This document shows, piece by piece, positions 45,079 to 53,313 of a DNA stretch of 64,000 bases. The position numbers and the translations under genes were made by a program. How positions within the stretch are numbered: position 1 is the stretch's first letter; each line of letters begins with the position of its first letter. The stretch comes from Phaeobacter gallaeciensis DSM 26640. GTDB lineage: Bacteria > Pseudomonadota > Alphaproteobacteria > Rhodobacterales > Rhodobacteraceae. A model generated the notes under the pieces. That model searched no databases. It was not told the DNA's origin and saw nothing but the letters and a program-made list of their open reading frames with translations. The stretch covers positions 805,501 through 869,500 of the forward strand of contig NC_023137.1 in the NCBI RefSeq assembly GCF_000511385.1, given 5' to 3'.

Positions 45079-46878
45079 TCAAGACAGGTGATGTACCTCT
45101 TGCAACCCATAGACCGAGGTGTCCAAACCCTCCATCCGGGCTTTCAGCTGCAGCGCAAGGTACAGCGAGTAGTGGCGAGATTGGTGCAGGTTGCCGCCGT
45201 GGAACCACAGGTTCTCCTGCTGTGTCGGCTTCCACATGTTGCGCTGTTCCCCTTCCCAAGGGCCGGGGTCCTTGGTGGTGTCGGAGCCAAGGCCCCAAAC
45301 CTTGCCAACCTTGTCCGCAACCTCCTGGCTGATCAGATCGGCGGCCCAGCCGTTCATGCTGCCGTAGCCGGTGGCCATGACCACCAGATCGGCGTTGAGA
45401 TGTGCACCATCCGAGAGTACCACGCCGGTCTCGTCAAAGCGGTCGACCTGACCTTTGACCAGCTTGACGTCGCCGTCGATGATCAACTGGCTGGCACCCA
45501 CGTCGATGTAATATCCCGAGCCGCGGCGCAGATATTTCATGAACAGCCCAGAGCCGTCGTCGCCCCAGTCGAGATCAAAACCGGCTTGCTCAAGCCCAGC
45601 ATAGAACTCAGAATCGCGCTCACGCATCTGCTCATAGAGCGGGATCTGGAATTCATGCATGATCCGGTAGGGGAGCGAGGCAAAGACCATGTCGGCCTTT
45701 TCCGTGGTCATGCCACTGGCCACCGCCTCTTCGGAGTAAAGTGCGCCAAGGCCGATATCCATCAGCGAGTCAGACCGCACGATATGGGTGGATGAGCGCT
45801 GCACCATCGTCACATCGGCATCCGCCTCCCAAAGCGCCGCGCAGATGTCGTGGGCGGAGTTGTTCGAACCTACGACCACCACCTTCTTGCCGGTCCAGGC
45901 GTCTGGGCCTTCATGCTGCGAACTGTGTTGGATGGTGCCCTTGAAATCATCCATGCCCGGAAACTGCGGCATATTGGGCTTGCCCGACATGCCGGTGGCC
46001 AGAACCAGCTGTGTTGGACGCAGCGTGATCTCTTCGCCGTCGCGGTTGACCTTGATGGTCCACGTCCCGGAGACCTCGTCATACTGCGCGCTCTGAACTT
46101 CAGAGCGGGTCCAGTAATTGATCTCCATAACCCTCGTGTACATTTCCAGCCAATCGCCGACCTTGTCCTTGGGCGTGAAGACCGGCCAGTTTTCCGGGAA
46201 CTTGATGTAAGGCAGGTGATCGTACCAGATCGGATCATGCAGACAGAGCGATTTATAGCGCGATCGCCACTGATCGCCGGGCCGGTCGTGTTTGTCCAGA
46301 ACGATGGTCGGCACGCCAAGCTGGCGCAGCCGTGCTCCAAGGGCGATGCCGCCCTGACCGCCGCCGACGATCACCGTGTAGGGCTGTTTGGTGTATCCTA
46401 GCTCAGCGGCCTCGGCCTCGCGCTTTTCCTTCCACGACTTGCGGTTCCTGGCGGCGCCATGTTCGGCCCCCATCGGGCGGCGCTTGCCCCGGTTTTCCTC
46501 GTAGCCCTTCAGCTCTTGCAGGGCAGTGAGCAGCGTCCAGATCCGACCGTCTTTTAGCCGCAACAGGCCCCAGCCCCGGCCGATGGTGGTTTCGAAGGTC
46601 ACCCACGCGGTGGTCACGCCGCCATCCTCGCTGGGAATCTCCCCATCCTGAATGACAAACGCGTGCGGCTTGGTGTGTTGCAGTTGCGCTGTGAGCATAT
46701 CCAGAACGCCAGACGGCCCTTCTACCGTCTTCAGGTTCCATGTCACGGCGACCAGATCGCGCCAGTAACTGTCTGGGGCAAACAAAGCGCTTGCGGCTTG
46801 CGCGTCACCGTCCTCAAGGGCGGCGTTCAGGCTATCGAGCAACTGTTGAACCTCTGCGGTGACTGTCGAGTCGAGCAT
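45079..46878 (-). CDS. Flavin-containing monooxygenase with NTF2-like N-terminal domain
   Basis: A 599-residue fusion. Residues 1-125 form a SnoaL/NTF2-like domain. The rest is an FMO-type NAD(P)H- and FAD-dependent monooxygenase: the FAD site VGGGQGG is at 171-177, an FMO-like FKGTIQHSSQH motif at about 330, and the NADPH site VVVVGSNNSAHDI at about 350. A final ATGYGSMNGW strand is typical. Such enzymes oxidise N, S or carbonyl groups of small molecules; the substrate is unknown. GAGGAGG lies before the ATG. The gene lies next to and in the same direction as the AcoR-like regulator. Confidence 0.87.
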   Translation of the reverse strand: MLDSTVTAEVQQLLDSLNAALEDGDAQAASALFAPDSYWRDLVAVTWNLKTVEGPSGVLDMLTAQLQHTKPHAFVIQDGEIPSEDGGVTTAWVTFETTIGRGWGLLRLKDGRIWTLLTALQELKGYEENRGKRRPMGAEHGAARNRKSWKEKREAEAAELGYTKQPYTVIVGGGQGGIALGARLRQLGVPTIVLDKHDRPGDQWRSRYKSLCLHDPIWYDHLPYIKFPENWPVFTPKDKVGDWLEMYTRVMEINYWTRSEVQSAQYDEVSGTWTIKVNRDGEEITLRPTQLVLATGMSGKPNMPQFPGMDDFKGTIQHSSQHEGPDAWTGKKVVVVGSNNSAHDICAALWEADADVTMVQRSSTHIVRSDSLMDIGLGALYSEEAVASGMTTEKADMVFASLPYRIMHEFQIPLYEQMRERDSEFYAGLEQAGFDLDWGDDGSGLFMKYLRRGSGYYIDVGASQLIIDGDVKLVKGQVDRFDETGVVLSDGAHLNADLVVMATGYGSMNGWAADLISQEVADKVGKVWGLGSDTTKDPGPWEGEQRNMWKPTQQENLWFHGGNLHQSRHYSLYLALQLKARMEGLDTSVYGLQEVHHLS

Positions 46879-46988
46879 TGCGTTTCCTCCTCATCGGCAA
46901 TGTGATGAGCGGACAGTGGCGACAGGAAACACATCTCCTCCATGGAAATCTGTCGAAATCCTCTCGGCAGGGTGCTTCCGCGGTGCAG

Positions 46989-47018
46989 CATGTTGCAAAC
47001 GCAACGCCGCGCAACATG
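46989..47018. promoter_or_regulatory. Inverted repeat between regulator and monooxygenase genes
   Basis: The arms CATGTTGC and GCAACATG are separated by 14 bases. They sit about 110 bases upstream of the monooxygenase ATG, at the regulator's 3' end. This is the position of an upstream activator site for the adjacent AcoR-like protein. Confidence 0.5.
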
Positions 47019-48767
47019 TCAGCCGGGTGCGCGCAACCCCTCCTTGCGAATGCGGCGTAAAACCGTCGACCGGTTGACTCCCAATCGACGTGCAGCACGG
47101 GCCATATTCCAGTCGCAGGCGTCCAGAACCGCTTCCAGCGTCTGCTCTTTGTCGCGCGCCACGGTCGCGGCAGGAAGATCCGGCAGATCTATGACCGAGG
47201 TTTCCGCCAGCGCGCAGGCCACATCCAGCACATTTCCAAGTTCGGGCAGGTTTCCAGGCCAGTCGCGCGCCAGCAACTCGGCCCGGGCTGAAGGCGTCAG
47301 GCGCATCTCATCTCCGAAGCGCCGCCGGAGCAGGCGCTCGAGCAACCAGCCAAGATCCTGTCTCTCGCGCAGGGGAGGGATGTTCAGCACGGATCCCGAC
47401 AGCCGGAAATACAGCTTAGCAGGGATTCTTTCATGCGACACCAGGTCAGAGGGATCACAGCCGGTGGTGGAGACCGGGCGCAGATCGGGATGTGCATCCA
47501 GAAAGCCTGGCAGAACCCGCGCGGTGTCAGGATGTAAATCTTCGATATGACGCAGCAGCAAGGTTCCGGGTCCTGACTGAGCCGCAGGTGACTGGCAGAA
47601 ATCCTCGGGTCGCGCTCCGGCACAATCCACCGCGGAGAAACCGCCCCGCCGAGAGGCCATGTGAATGGCCCGTGCAAGCTTGGTCTTGCCGCTGCCACTT
47701 TCGCCGGAAATCATAAGCGGAACATGCGTCGGCGCGAGCCGCTCCGCTCGCGTCAAAAGGGTTGTCATGGCAGGGTCGCTGCCTGCCAAGGCGGAAAGGA
47801 CGCCGCCACGCCCATGATTGGATAAGGCGCTTAAGTTTGCTTGCGACCTGCGCGGTGCCTGTGGCGCGATCGCATGGCCAAAGACAGCACCGCCATCCGC
47901 CAAGGCCACGACTCTTTCTTCCGTCGGACGGTCGCGCATCAGGTCAGGCAGGTCATCGACACTCAATCCCAGCAGTTCGTCGATCCGCGCGCCAATCAGC
48001 TTGCCGCCATGCGCCAGCATCTGTGTGGCGGCGCGAGTGGCTCCGATGATCCGTCCCGACCCATCGAGCGATACCGCCGCTTCCGGGTCCACGTCGAGGA
48101 ATTCAGGGCTGGATGAGAACCTCAAGACCCATTCGCGGCGGCTGGCTGCCATGAGGTTCGCCATTTCGACGCGTCGCGTCGCCGCCGTCACCAAGGACAT
48201 GGCAAGGTTTTGACTGCTTTTCGGTGTCGGAGAGCGCAGCAGCGAGATGTCCAGAACCGCTGCCAGTTGCCCTAGGCTGTCGTAGATTGGCGCCGAGGTG
48301 CAGGACAGTCTGGTATGCGCGTTGCCAAAGTGGTCGTCCTGATGCACCGTTACCGGCTCACCGGTGACGATGCAGGCTCCGACGCCGCAGGTTCCTGCCA
48401 GGTTCTCAGACCAGTTAGAGCCAAGGTAAAGGCCCGCCCTTTGCAATTCATCCACGAACAGGTCGTCGCCGAAAAAGTCGACGCAGACGCCTTTGGCATC
48501 GGTGAGCAGCAGCACATAATTTTGGCCCGCCACCTGCCGGAACAGACTTTGAAGACCCGAACGCGCGGCCCCAATCATCCAATCGGCTTGCTCGCGGTGC
48601 GCGCGAAACTCGGTATCCGTGACGACGTGAGCCGGATCACTGCGTGTCGGATCCATACCGTAGAGTTCGACACATCGACGCCAAGAGGCATCAACGTAAC
48701 TGTCTCGGCCAGACGGATGGCCATCCAAAACCTGCTCGATCTCTTCGACGTGATGATGTGCAACCAT
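47019..48767 (-). CDS. AcoR-like GAF/AAA+/Fis regulator lacking the GAFTGA loop
   Basis: A 582-residue regulator with a GAF-type sensor region (about 75-180), a linker, an AAA+ domain and a Fis-type HTH at the C-terminus (ARAARRLGVNRSTVLRRIRK). Walker A GESGSGKT is intact at 355-362. The GAFTGA loop that contacts sigma-54 is missing, as the region is shortened after VDCAGARPEDF, and Walker B reads LLLRHIED instead of LFLDE. The Arg finger segment PPLRERQD is kept. The protein may bind ATP but should not activate sigma-54 polymerase. The start at 48767 follows GGAGGA. It probably regulates the monooxygenase just downstream. Confidence 0.88.
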   Translation of the reverse strand: MVAHHHVEEIEQVLDGHPSGRDSYVDASWRRCVELYGMDPTRSDPAHVVTDTEFRAHREQADWMIGAARSGLQSLFRQVAGQNYVLLLTDAKGVCVDFFGDDLFVDELQRAGLYLGSNWSENLAGTCGVGACIVTGEPVTVHQDDHFGNAHTRLSCTSAPIYDSLGQLAAVLDISLLRSPTPKSSQNLAMSLVTAATRRVEMANLMAASRREWVLRFSSSPEFLDVDPEAAVSLDGSGRIIGATRAATQMLAHGGKLIGARIDELLGLSVDDLPDLMRDRPTEERVVALADGGAVFGHAIAPQAPRRSQANLSALSNHGRGGVLSALAGSDPAMTTLLTRAERLAPTHVPLMISGESGSGKTKLARAIHMASRRGGFSAVDCAGARPEDFCQSPAAQSGPGTLLLRHIEDLHPDTARVLPGFLDAHPDLRPVSTTGCDPSDLVSHERIPAKLYFRLSGSVLNIPPLRERQDLGWLLERLLRRRFGDEMRLTPSARAELLARDWPGNLPELGNVLDVACALAETSVIDLPDLPAATVARDKEQTLEAVLDACDWNMARAARRLGVNRSTVLRRIRKEGLRAPG

Positions 48768-49124
48768 GAGTTCCTCCGCCCACCCAGGATAGTACAATCA
48801 AAAGTGGCTGGCACAATCATGGACCTTGGTCTCAGGCTCTACTCGTCTCACATCAGATTGGTGTGCAGGGTGGGGGCGACAACCGGTAAGCCGACTCCGA
48901 CGGTTTGCCGCATATCTGCGGGATGACGACGATGGGCGGCGAGCGTCGGGTTCTGAGGGTCGGATTCTGCGAAAAGGCCGATCAAACAGAGTCTTCGCGT
49001 GAATAGTCAGGATGTTTGGCGGCAGGGTCGTTCGCGTCGGCTTTAAAATACCGGTCGATAGTCATGTGCATGAACACTGCCTGAAACGCGCAAAGTTAAG
49101 GCCAATTGGCAGGTCAATAACTGC
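48768..49124. other. Intergenic region upstream of the AcoR-like gene
   Basis: About 350 bases between the regulator and tRNA-Arg. I see no gene, no tRNA-like fold beyond the one annotated and no clear terminator. A TGGCAC element at about 48809 lacks the matching -12 half of a sigma-54 promoter. Confidence 0.3.
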
Positions 49125-49201
49125 TGGCGATCCCTGAAGGACTCGAACCCTCAACCTGCTGATTAGAAGTCAGCTGCTCTATCCAGTTGAGCTAAGGGAC
49201 C
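49125..49201 (-). tRNA. tRNA-Arg (anticodon UCU)
   Basis: A 77-nt cloverleaf on the minus strand. The acceptor stem GGTCCCT pairs with AGGGATC (one G-T pair), and the 3' end encodes G plus CCA. The D arm contains AGCTCAACTGGATAGAGC, the anticodon arm is GCTGA-CTTCTAA-TCAGC with anticodon TCT, and the T arm has GGTTCGAGTCC. It reads AGA codons. No neighbouring integrase was seen. Confidence 0.97.
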
Positions 49202-49235
49202 GCTGGCGCCAGTTATGACAGGACGTGGGGAAGGG

Positions 49236-49715
49236 TCAAGTCGCGGCGGGCAGGTCGAGGCGCATAAAGAGCGACCAGGGGTCTTCGGTGTAGCCTTCGA
49301 ACGGCGGACATTCGACAAAACCGTAGCTCTCGTAAAGCCGTCTTGCGGCAAGGAAATCGGGTGTGGAGCCGGTTTCCAGGTAGATCGCTGTTGCCTGTTC
49401 CGCGCGCGCCCTGTGCAGCAGAAATTCAAGCATCTGGCGTCCGGCGCCGCTGCCGCGGGCCTCGGCCAGGGTGTGCATGGATTTCAACTCACGCCCGCCG
49501 CCTGAGAGGGTTTTGAGGGCGCCCATCGCAATCGCCTTGCCTTCGCGCCGCAGCAGAAAGAAGGCCACATCCGGGGCATCAAGCCCGCTGCCGTCAAGCG
49601 CGTGGCAGCTCTCTTCAGGGGATTGCGCGGCCATCTGGTCCAGATGACGGCGGATCAGCGACCGGGCCTCGGGCTCTGTCGGGCTGGCGCGGGTGATGGC
49701 AATCGTGGCGGGCAT
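49236..49715 (-). CDS. GNAT-family N-acetyltransferase
   Basis: A 159-residue GNAT enzyme. The acetyl-CoA loop is seen in ARGSGAGRQMLEFLLHRARAE, preceded by the KSMHTL strand and followed by the YLETGS strand and ARRLYESYGF motif. The protein length equals a single GNAT domain. The substrate is unknown. It starts at ATG 49715, and the tRNA gene lies 34 bases downstream of its stop. Confidence 0.87.
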   Translation of the reverse strand: MPATIAITRASPTEPEARSLIRRHLDQMAAQSPEESCHALDGSGLDAPDVAFFLLRREGKAIAMGALKTLSGGGRELKSMHTLAEARGSGAGRQMLEFLLHRARAEQATAIYLETGSTPDFLAARRLYESYGFVECPPFEGYTEDPWSLFMRLDLPAAT

Positions 49716-49902
49716 TGGGGGTTATCCTCTGGTCGGGCCGTGCCCCGCTTTGGGGCCGGTATCGCTGCCCGCAGGGTCACCAAAAGCCCGTCGCGGCGCA
49801 AGCGGTTCTGCGGTGCTGAGGCGACGGGGTGCTCTGCGGTCAGCGCTTTGCCCAAAATTTAGGCAGGTGGCGGTAGGGCGGCTGACTTGCCGCCCCGGTT
49901 TG

Positions 49903-51420
49903 TCAGGGGGTGGCCATTTCAGAGGCGAGGAAGGCTTCGGGGCTGGCGACCTCCTCCAGGCGGCGACCGCGAATCTGCCAGAACCGGTTGCCAACTGCGC
50001 GCAGGAAACTGCGGTCGTGGCTCACCAGCAGACAGGCGGCACCATGGGCGACCAGCTCTGCCTCCAGCGCTTCCTGCCCTTCGATATCGAGATGGTTTGT
50101 CGGTTCATCCAGCAGATAGAAATTCGGGTGCTTAAGCCGCAGAAGCAACATCGCCAACCGCGCCTTCTGCCCACCCGAGAGGGCTGTAACCGGGGTATCC
50201 TGCAAGGCGAATTTAACCCCGGCACCGGCCAGCAGGCTACGCGCTGATTGGTCCCCGACATCTGAGGCCGCCGTGATCAGCGCCAGCGGGGTATCCTCCC
50301 CGGACAGCTGGCTGAGGTGCTGATCCGAATAGGCGGGGACAACCGAGGGTGCGCATTTGATATCCGTGCGTGCGCCGATCAGGGCTTGCTGGATCATCCG
50401 GACCAATTGCGTCTTGCCAGTGCCATTGGCGCCCAGCAGCACGATGCGGTCGCCGGGGGTGATCCATTTCTGACCTGTGGTGTAAAGTGGCCGTCCGTCC
50501 GGCGTATCCACCATGAGGTCCTCCAGTGTAATCAAGGCCTTGGCGTGGGTGCCGCTGTTGCCGAGCCGGATGTCACCTGCGGAGTGTTCGCGGTGGGCGG
50601 GTGTCGCTGCAGCCTCCAGCCGGTCAGCGCGATCTGCGAGCTGTTTGGTCTTGGTCAACAGCAGATCGGAGCCGGAGTTGGTGCCTACATTCTTCAGCTT
50701 GGCGGCCTGCTGACGCAGCTGTTGAGCTTTCTTCAGGTCGTTGCTGTGGCGGCGCGCCTCGGCGGCGTCATGCTCGTCCAGAGCGGCGCGGGCGGCGGAA
50801 AACGGCAGCTGAAACAGCCGCGATCCCTCTGCCCGCAGAAACAGGGTGCGCGTGGTCGTGGCATCCAGAAAGGCGCGGTCATGGGAGGTGATTATCATCG
50901 GCAGATCGCGGGGGCGCTGCGACAGCCAGCCTTCCAGAAAGGCGATGCGTTTCAGATCCAGATGGTTGGTCGGCTCATCCAGCAGCAGGAGATCCGGCGT
51001 ATTGATCCAGGCGGCAGCGAGCATGGCGGTGCGCTGCCAGCCGCCGCTGAGCGTGCCCAGCGGCTGGTGCTGGAAGTCATACGGCACCTGCAGCTCATCC
51101 AGCACCACATCGACGCGCCAGCTTTCGTAATCGGCTTGGTCGGCGGGGAGTGCGGCGAGCACCCAGTCGTAGAGCGTGACCGGCAGCGCCTCGGTGGGCA
51201 GGCTTTGTGTCACATGGCCGATGCGCAGGCCGCGGGCGCGGGTGATCTCCCCGGTTGTGGGGGGCAATTCATTGGCGAGACAGGCCAGAAGGGTTGATTT
51301 CCCGCGCCCATTGGCGGCGACCAGACCGATACGGTCGCCTTTTGAGAGGGTCAGGGAGAGGTCGGAGAACAGAGGGTCGCCAAGGGTGACACCCAGGGCA
51401 TTGAGATTGATGACAGACAT
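49903..51420 (-). CDS. ABC-F family ATPase
   Basis: A 505-residue protein with two ABC cassettes and no membrane domain. The first Walker A is AANGRGKST, and its signature reads LSGGWQRT, with Trp where Gln/Glu is usual. The second Walker A is GANGTGKTQ and its signature is LSGGQKARL. The linker between them is short and basic (about 220-290). It belongs to the ABC-F group but not to EttA, perhaps a Uup-like or antibiotic-resistance type; which one cannot be told. The upstream leader contains two hairpins. Confidence 0.88.
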   Translation of the reverse strand: MSVINLNALGVTLGDPLFSDLSLTLSKGDRIGLVAANGRGKSTLLACLANELPPTTGEITRARGLRIGHVTQSLPTEALPVTLYDWVLAALPADQADYESWRVDVVLDELQVPYDFQHQPLGTLSGGWQRTAMLAAAWINTPDLLLLDEPTNHLDLKRIAFLEGWLSQRPRDLPMIITSHDRAFLDATTTRTLFLRAEGSRLFQLPFSAARAALDEHDAAEARRHSNDLKKAQQLRQQAAKLKNVGTNSGSDLLLTKTKQLADRADRLEAAATPAHREHSAGDIRLGNSGTHAKALITLEDLMVDTPDGRPLYTTGQKWITPGDRIVLLGANGTGKTQLVRMIQQALIGARTDIKCAPSVVPAYSDQHLSQLSGEDTPLALITAASDVGDQSARSLLAGAGVKFALQDTPVTALSGGQKARLAMLLLRLKHPNFYLLDEPTNHLDIEGQEALEAELVAHGAACLLVSHDRSFLRAVGNRFWQIRGRRLEEVASPEAFLASEMATP

Positions 51421-51741
51421 GGAAAACTCAGCTCAAGAGGATAGGGCCGCGGAAGCGGCAATAGGCAGACCAGGTCTGAAACTGTCCTCTGGCCAGCCCT
51501 GCAAACGGATTTACAGGGCCAGACGGGGGCCGTGCTGAAGTCGGCGGATGATACGCATGTTCAGCTGATGCCCTCCCATTGTGTGTGTGACCGTTGCCGC
51601 AAGGCTAGAAAACTGAGCGGTGCTTGGCAAGGGGGGCGCTGAGGCGTGCTGGATGTGTGATGACGCCTTTACCAATTCTTAGACCCGCATGGAGGATAGT
51701 CGCGATCAGGTGCATTTGCCTCAAATAGGGAAGACTAAAAA
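51421..51741 (-). promoter_or_regulatory. Leader region of the second ABC-F gene with two hairpins
   Basis: Between the ABC-F gene and the divergent methyltransferase lie about 320 bases without a gene. A small hairpin GCCGC-ttcc-GCGGC is at 51446-51459, and a larger bulged one (CTGGCC...GGGCCAG, 51489-51522) lies further upstream. This could be an attenuator, which is common for ABC-F resistance genes, but no leader peptide was identified. Confidence 0.35.
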
Positions 51742-52965
51742 TTGCTTAAAATACAAACGCCGAACCCTGCTCCGCGCTCCTCTCAAACGGCGCGTGCGGA
51801 TGCCGGGACATTTGTGCAGCTTGCGAAAACGGCCTCCCTTGCGGATGGCGGGGTGCAGACCTCGCAGCTGTTGGCAGAGGCGTTGCAGCTGGACCCACAC
51901 CACCATGAGGCGCAGATCTTGCAGGAGCGGCTGCATCAGACGTTTGTGCCGCGTTGGCATTTCCCCATGCTGGCAGATCAGGCGCGCAACCGCGCCTATG
52001 CCGAGGCCATCGCAATGAAGGTGAGGCCGGGCGATATCGTGCTGGACATCGGCTGCGGCGCGGGGCTGACGGCGATGCTGGCGGCGCGGGCCGGGGCCAA
52101 ACATGTCTATACCTGCGAACAGCAGCCGCTGATCGCGGCGGCGGCCACGCAGGTGATTGCCGACAACGGTCTGAGCGACCGCATTACGGTTCTTTCGAAG
52201 TGGTCGCATGAGATTGTCATCGGTGTCGATATGCCGGAGCAGGCGGATGTGGTGGTCTCTGAAATCGTCGATACGGTGCTGCTGGGGGAGGGCGCACTGG
52301 ATACGCTGAGCCATGCGATGGCTGTGCTGGCCAAGCCGGGCGCGCGGGCGATCCCTGAAACCGGGACATTGGTGGCCCAGTTGGTTGAGAGTGAGGCGTT
52401 GCTGCAGCAGTGGCGGCCGCAGACGGCGGAGGGGTTCGACCTCAGCGCGTTTCATCATCTGGCGCGGGTGGCGCAGATCACGCCGGGAGATTTTGCGGCC
52501 TGCGGGCTGCGGCCTCTGGGGCCCGGTACCGATCTGTTTCAGTTTGATTTTACCCGCCCCGATGTGGCCCCGGCACGCAGCAGCGCACGGCTGGGCTGCA
52601 CTCATGGCGGTGTGGCTCATGCGGTTTTTGTCAGCTTCGAGATGCAGCTGGCACCTGGTATTGCGCTGACAAACGGGCTTACGTCGGATGGGCATTGGGG
52701 GCGGACGGCGTTTCTGCTGGATGCGTCGCGGCGGCTGTCGCCGGGCGATGATTTGCAGGTGACAGCGCAGCACGATGCCGCCGCGCTGAGTGTGTCGGTC
52801 CATGCTGCAGGGACTGCGGTGGATCGGGCTCAGGTCTGGTTGGAGCCTGCCTGGCGGCTGGAGGGGGAATCGTCTGAGGCGCCCCTTCTGGCGGCGCTGG
52901 ACTATCCGGGCTGGGCGCCGACGCAGAGCGCATCGGCTGAGGCGCCGGTTCGCGCCTGTTCCTGA
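51742..52965 (+). CDS. Protein arginine methyltransferase-like protein (PRMT family)
   Basis: A 407-residue protein. An N-terminal helical region precedes RWHFPMLADQARNRAY. Motif I LDIGCGAGLTAML is at 101-113, with an acidic Glu126 that would bind the SAM ribose. The double-E loop of PRMTs is seen as SEIVDTVLLGEG (Glu174 and Glu183), and a C-terminal beta-barrel contains DGHWGRTAFLL at about 316-326, matching the THW loop with Thr replaced by Gly. The layout resembles eukaryotic PRMT7-like enzymes. The start is TTG at 51742, because a stop lies just upstream and no ATG occurs before the core. Possible roles include methylating protein Arg; bacterial substrates are unknown. Confidence 0.75.
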   Translation: MLKIQTPNPAPRSSQTARADAGTFVQLAKTASLADGGVQTSQLLAEALQLDPHHHEAQILQERLHQTFVPRWHFPMLADQARNRAYAEAIAMKVRPGDIVLDIGCGAGLTAMLAARAGAKHVYTCEQQPLIAAAATQVIADNGLSDRITVLSKWSHEIVIGVDMPEQADVVVSEIVDTVLLGEGALDTLSHAMAVLAKPGARAIPETGTLVAQLVESEALLQQWRPQTAEGFDLSAFHHLARVAQITPGDFAACGLRPLGPGTDLFQFDFTRPDVAPARSSARLGCTHGGVAHAVFVSFEMQLAPGIALTNGLTSDGHWGRTAFLLDASRRLSPGDDLQVTAQHDAAALSVSVHAAGTAVDRAQVWLEPAWRLEGESSEAPLLAALDYPGWAPTQSASAEAPVRACS

Positions 52966-53065
52966 CCCCTGGCGCGCAGCCTGTGCCAAGGCTGCGCCGA
53001 CCTGATGGGATCGGCTGCGGTGAACACCCGTTGTGACAGTGGTTACTGCCTATCATGCAAATGAT

Positions 53066-53099
53066 AAGGGGGCGCCTCGCCGGAGGCCGCCCCCTTTTT
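53066..53099 (+). terminator. Rho-independent terminator after the PRMT-like gene
   Basis: AAGGGGG..CCTC pairs with GAGG..CCCCCTT around a GCCG loop and ends in five T. It lies about 100 bases after the stop. Confidence 0.85.
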
Positions 53100-53260
53100 G
53101 TTAGGAGAAGCAATTGCGCCTGCCTGACTATGCTAGTGTGGCGTAGTGGCGTGACGGCGCACTTGACCAGATAACCCAGCGGTGGGGCGTTTTTTTTTGG
53201 AACCGCTCCTGCCGTGGCGGACTGGTGTTGTGGGACTGGTGTGAGAAATAGGATACCACG

Positions 53261-53289
53261 AAAAAGGCGCGCCTGATGGGGCGCGCCTT
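53261..53289 (-). terminator. Rho-independent terminator after the chemoreceptor gene
   Basis: On the minus strand a perfect 10-bp stem (AAGGCGCGCC paired with GGCGCGCCTT, six-base loop) ends in five T, about 25 bases after the MCP stop. Confidence 0.85.
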
Positions 53290-53313
53290 GTCACTGTGTC
53301 GATCGCAAGGGGA

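Noticed and set aside
48795..48830. TGGCAC element resembling a sigma-54 -24 box
   Set aside because: The -12 half (TTGC) is not at the right distance, and no gene follows in that direction.
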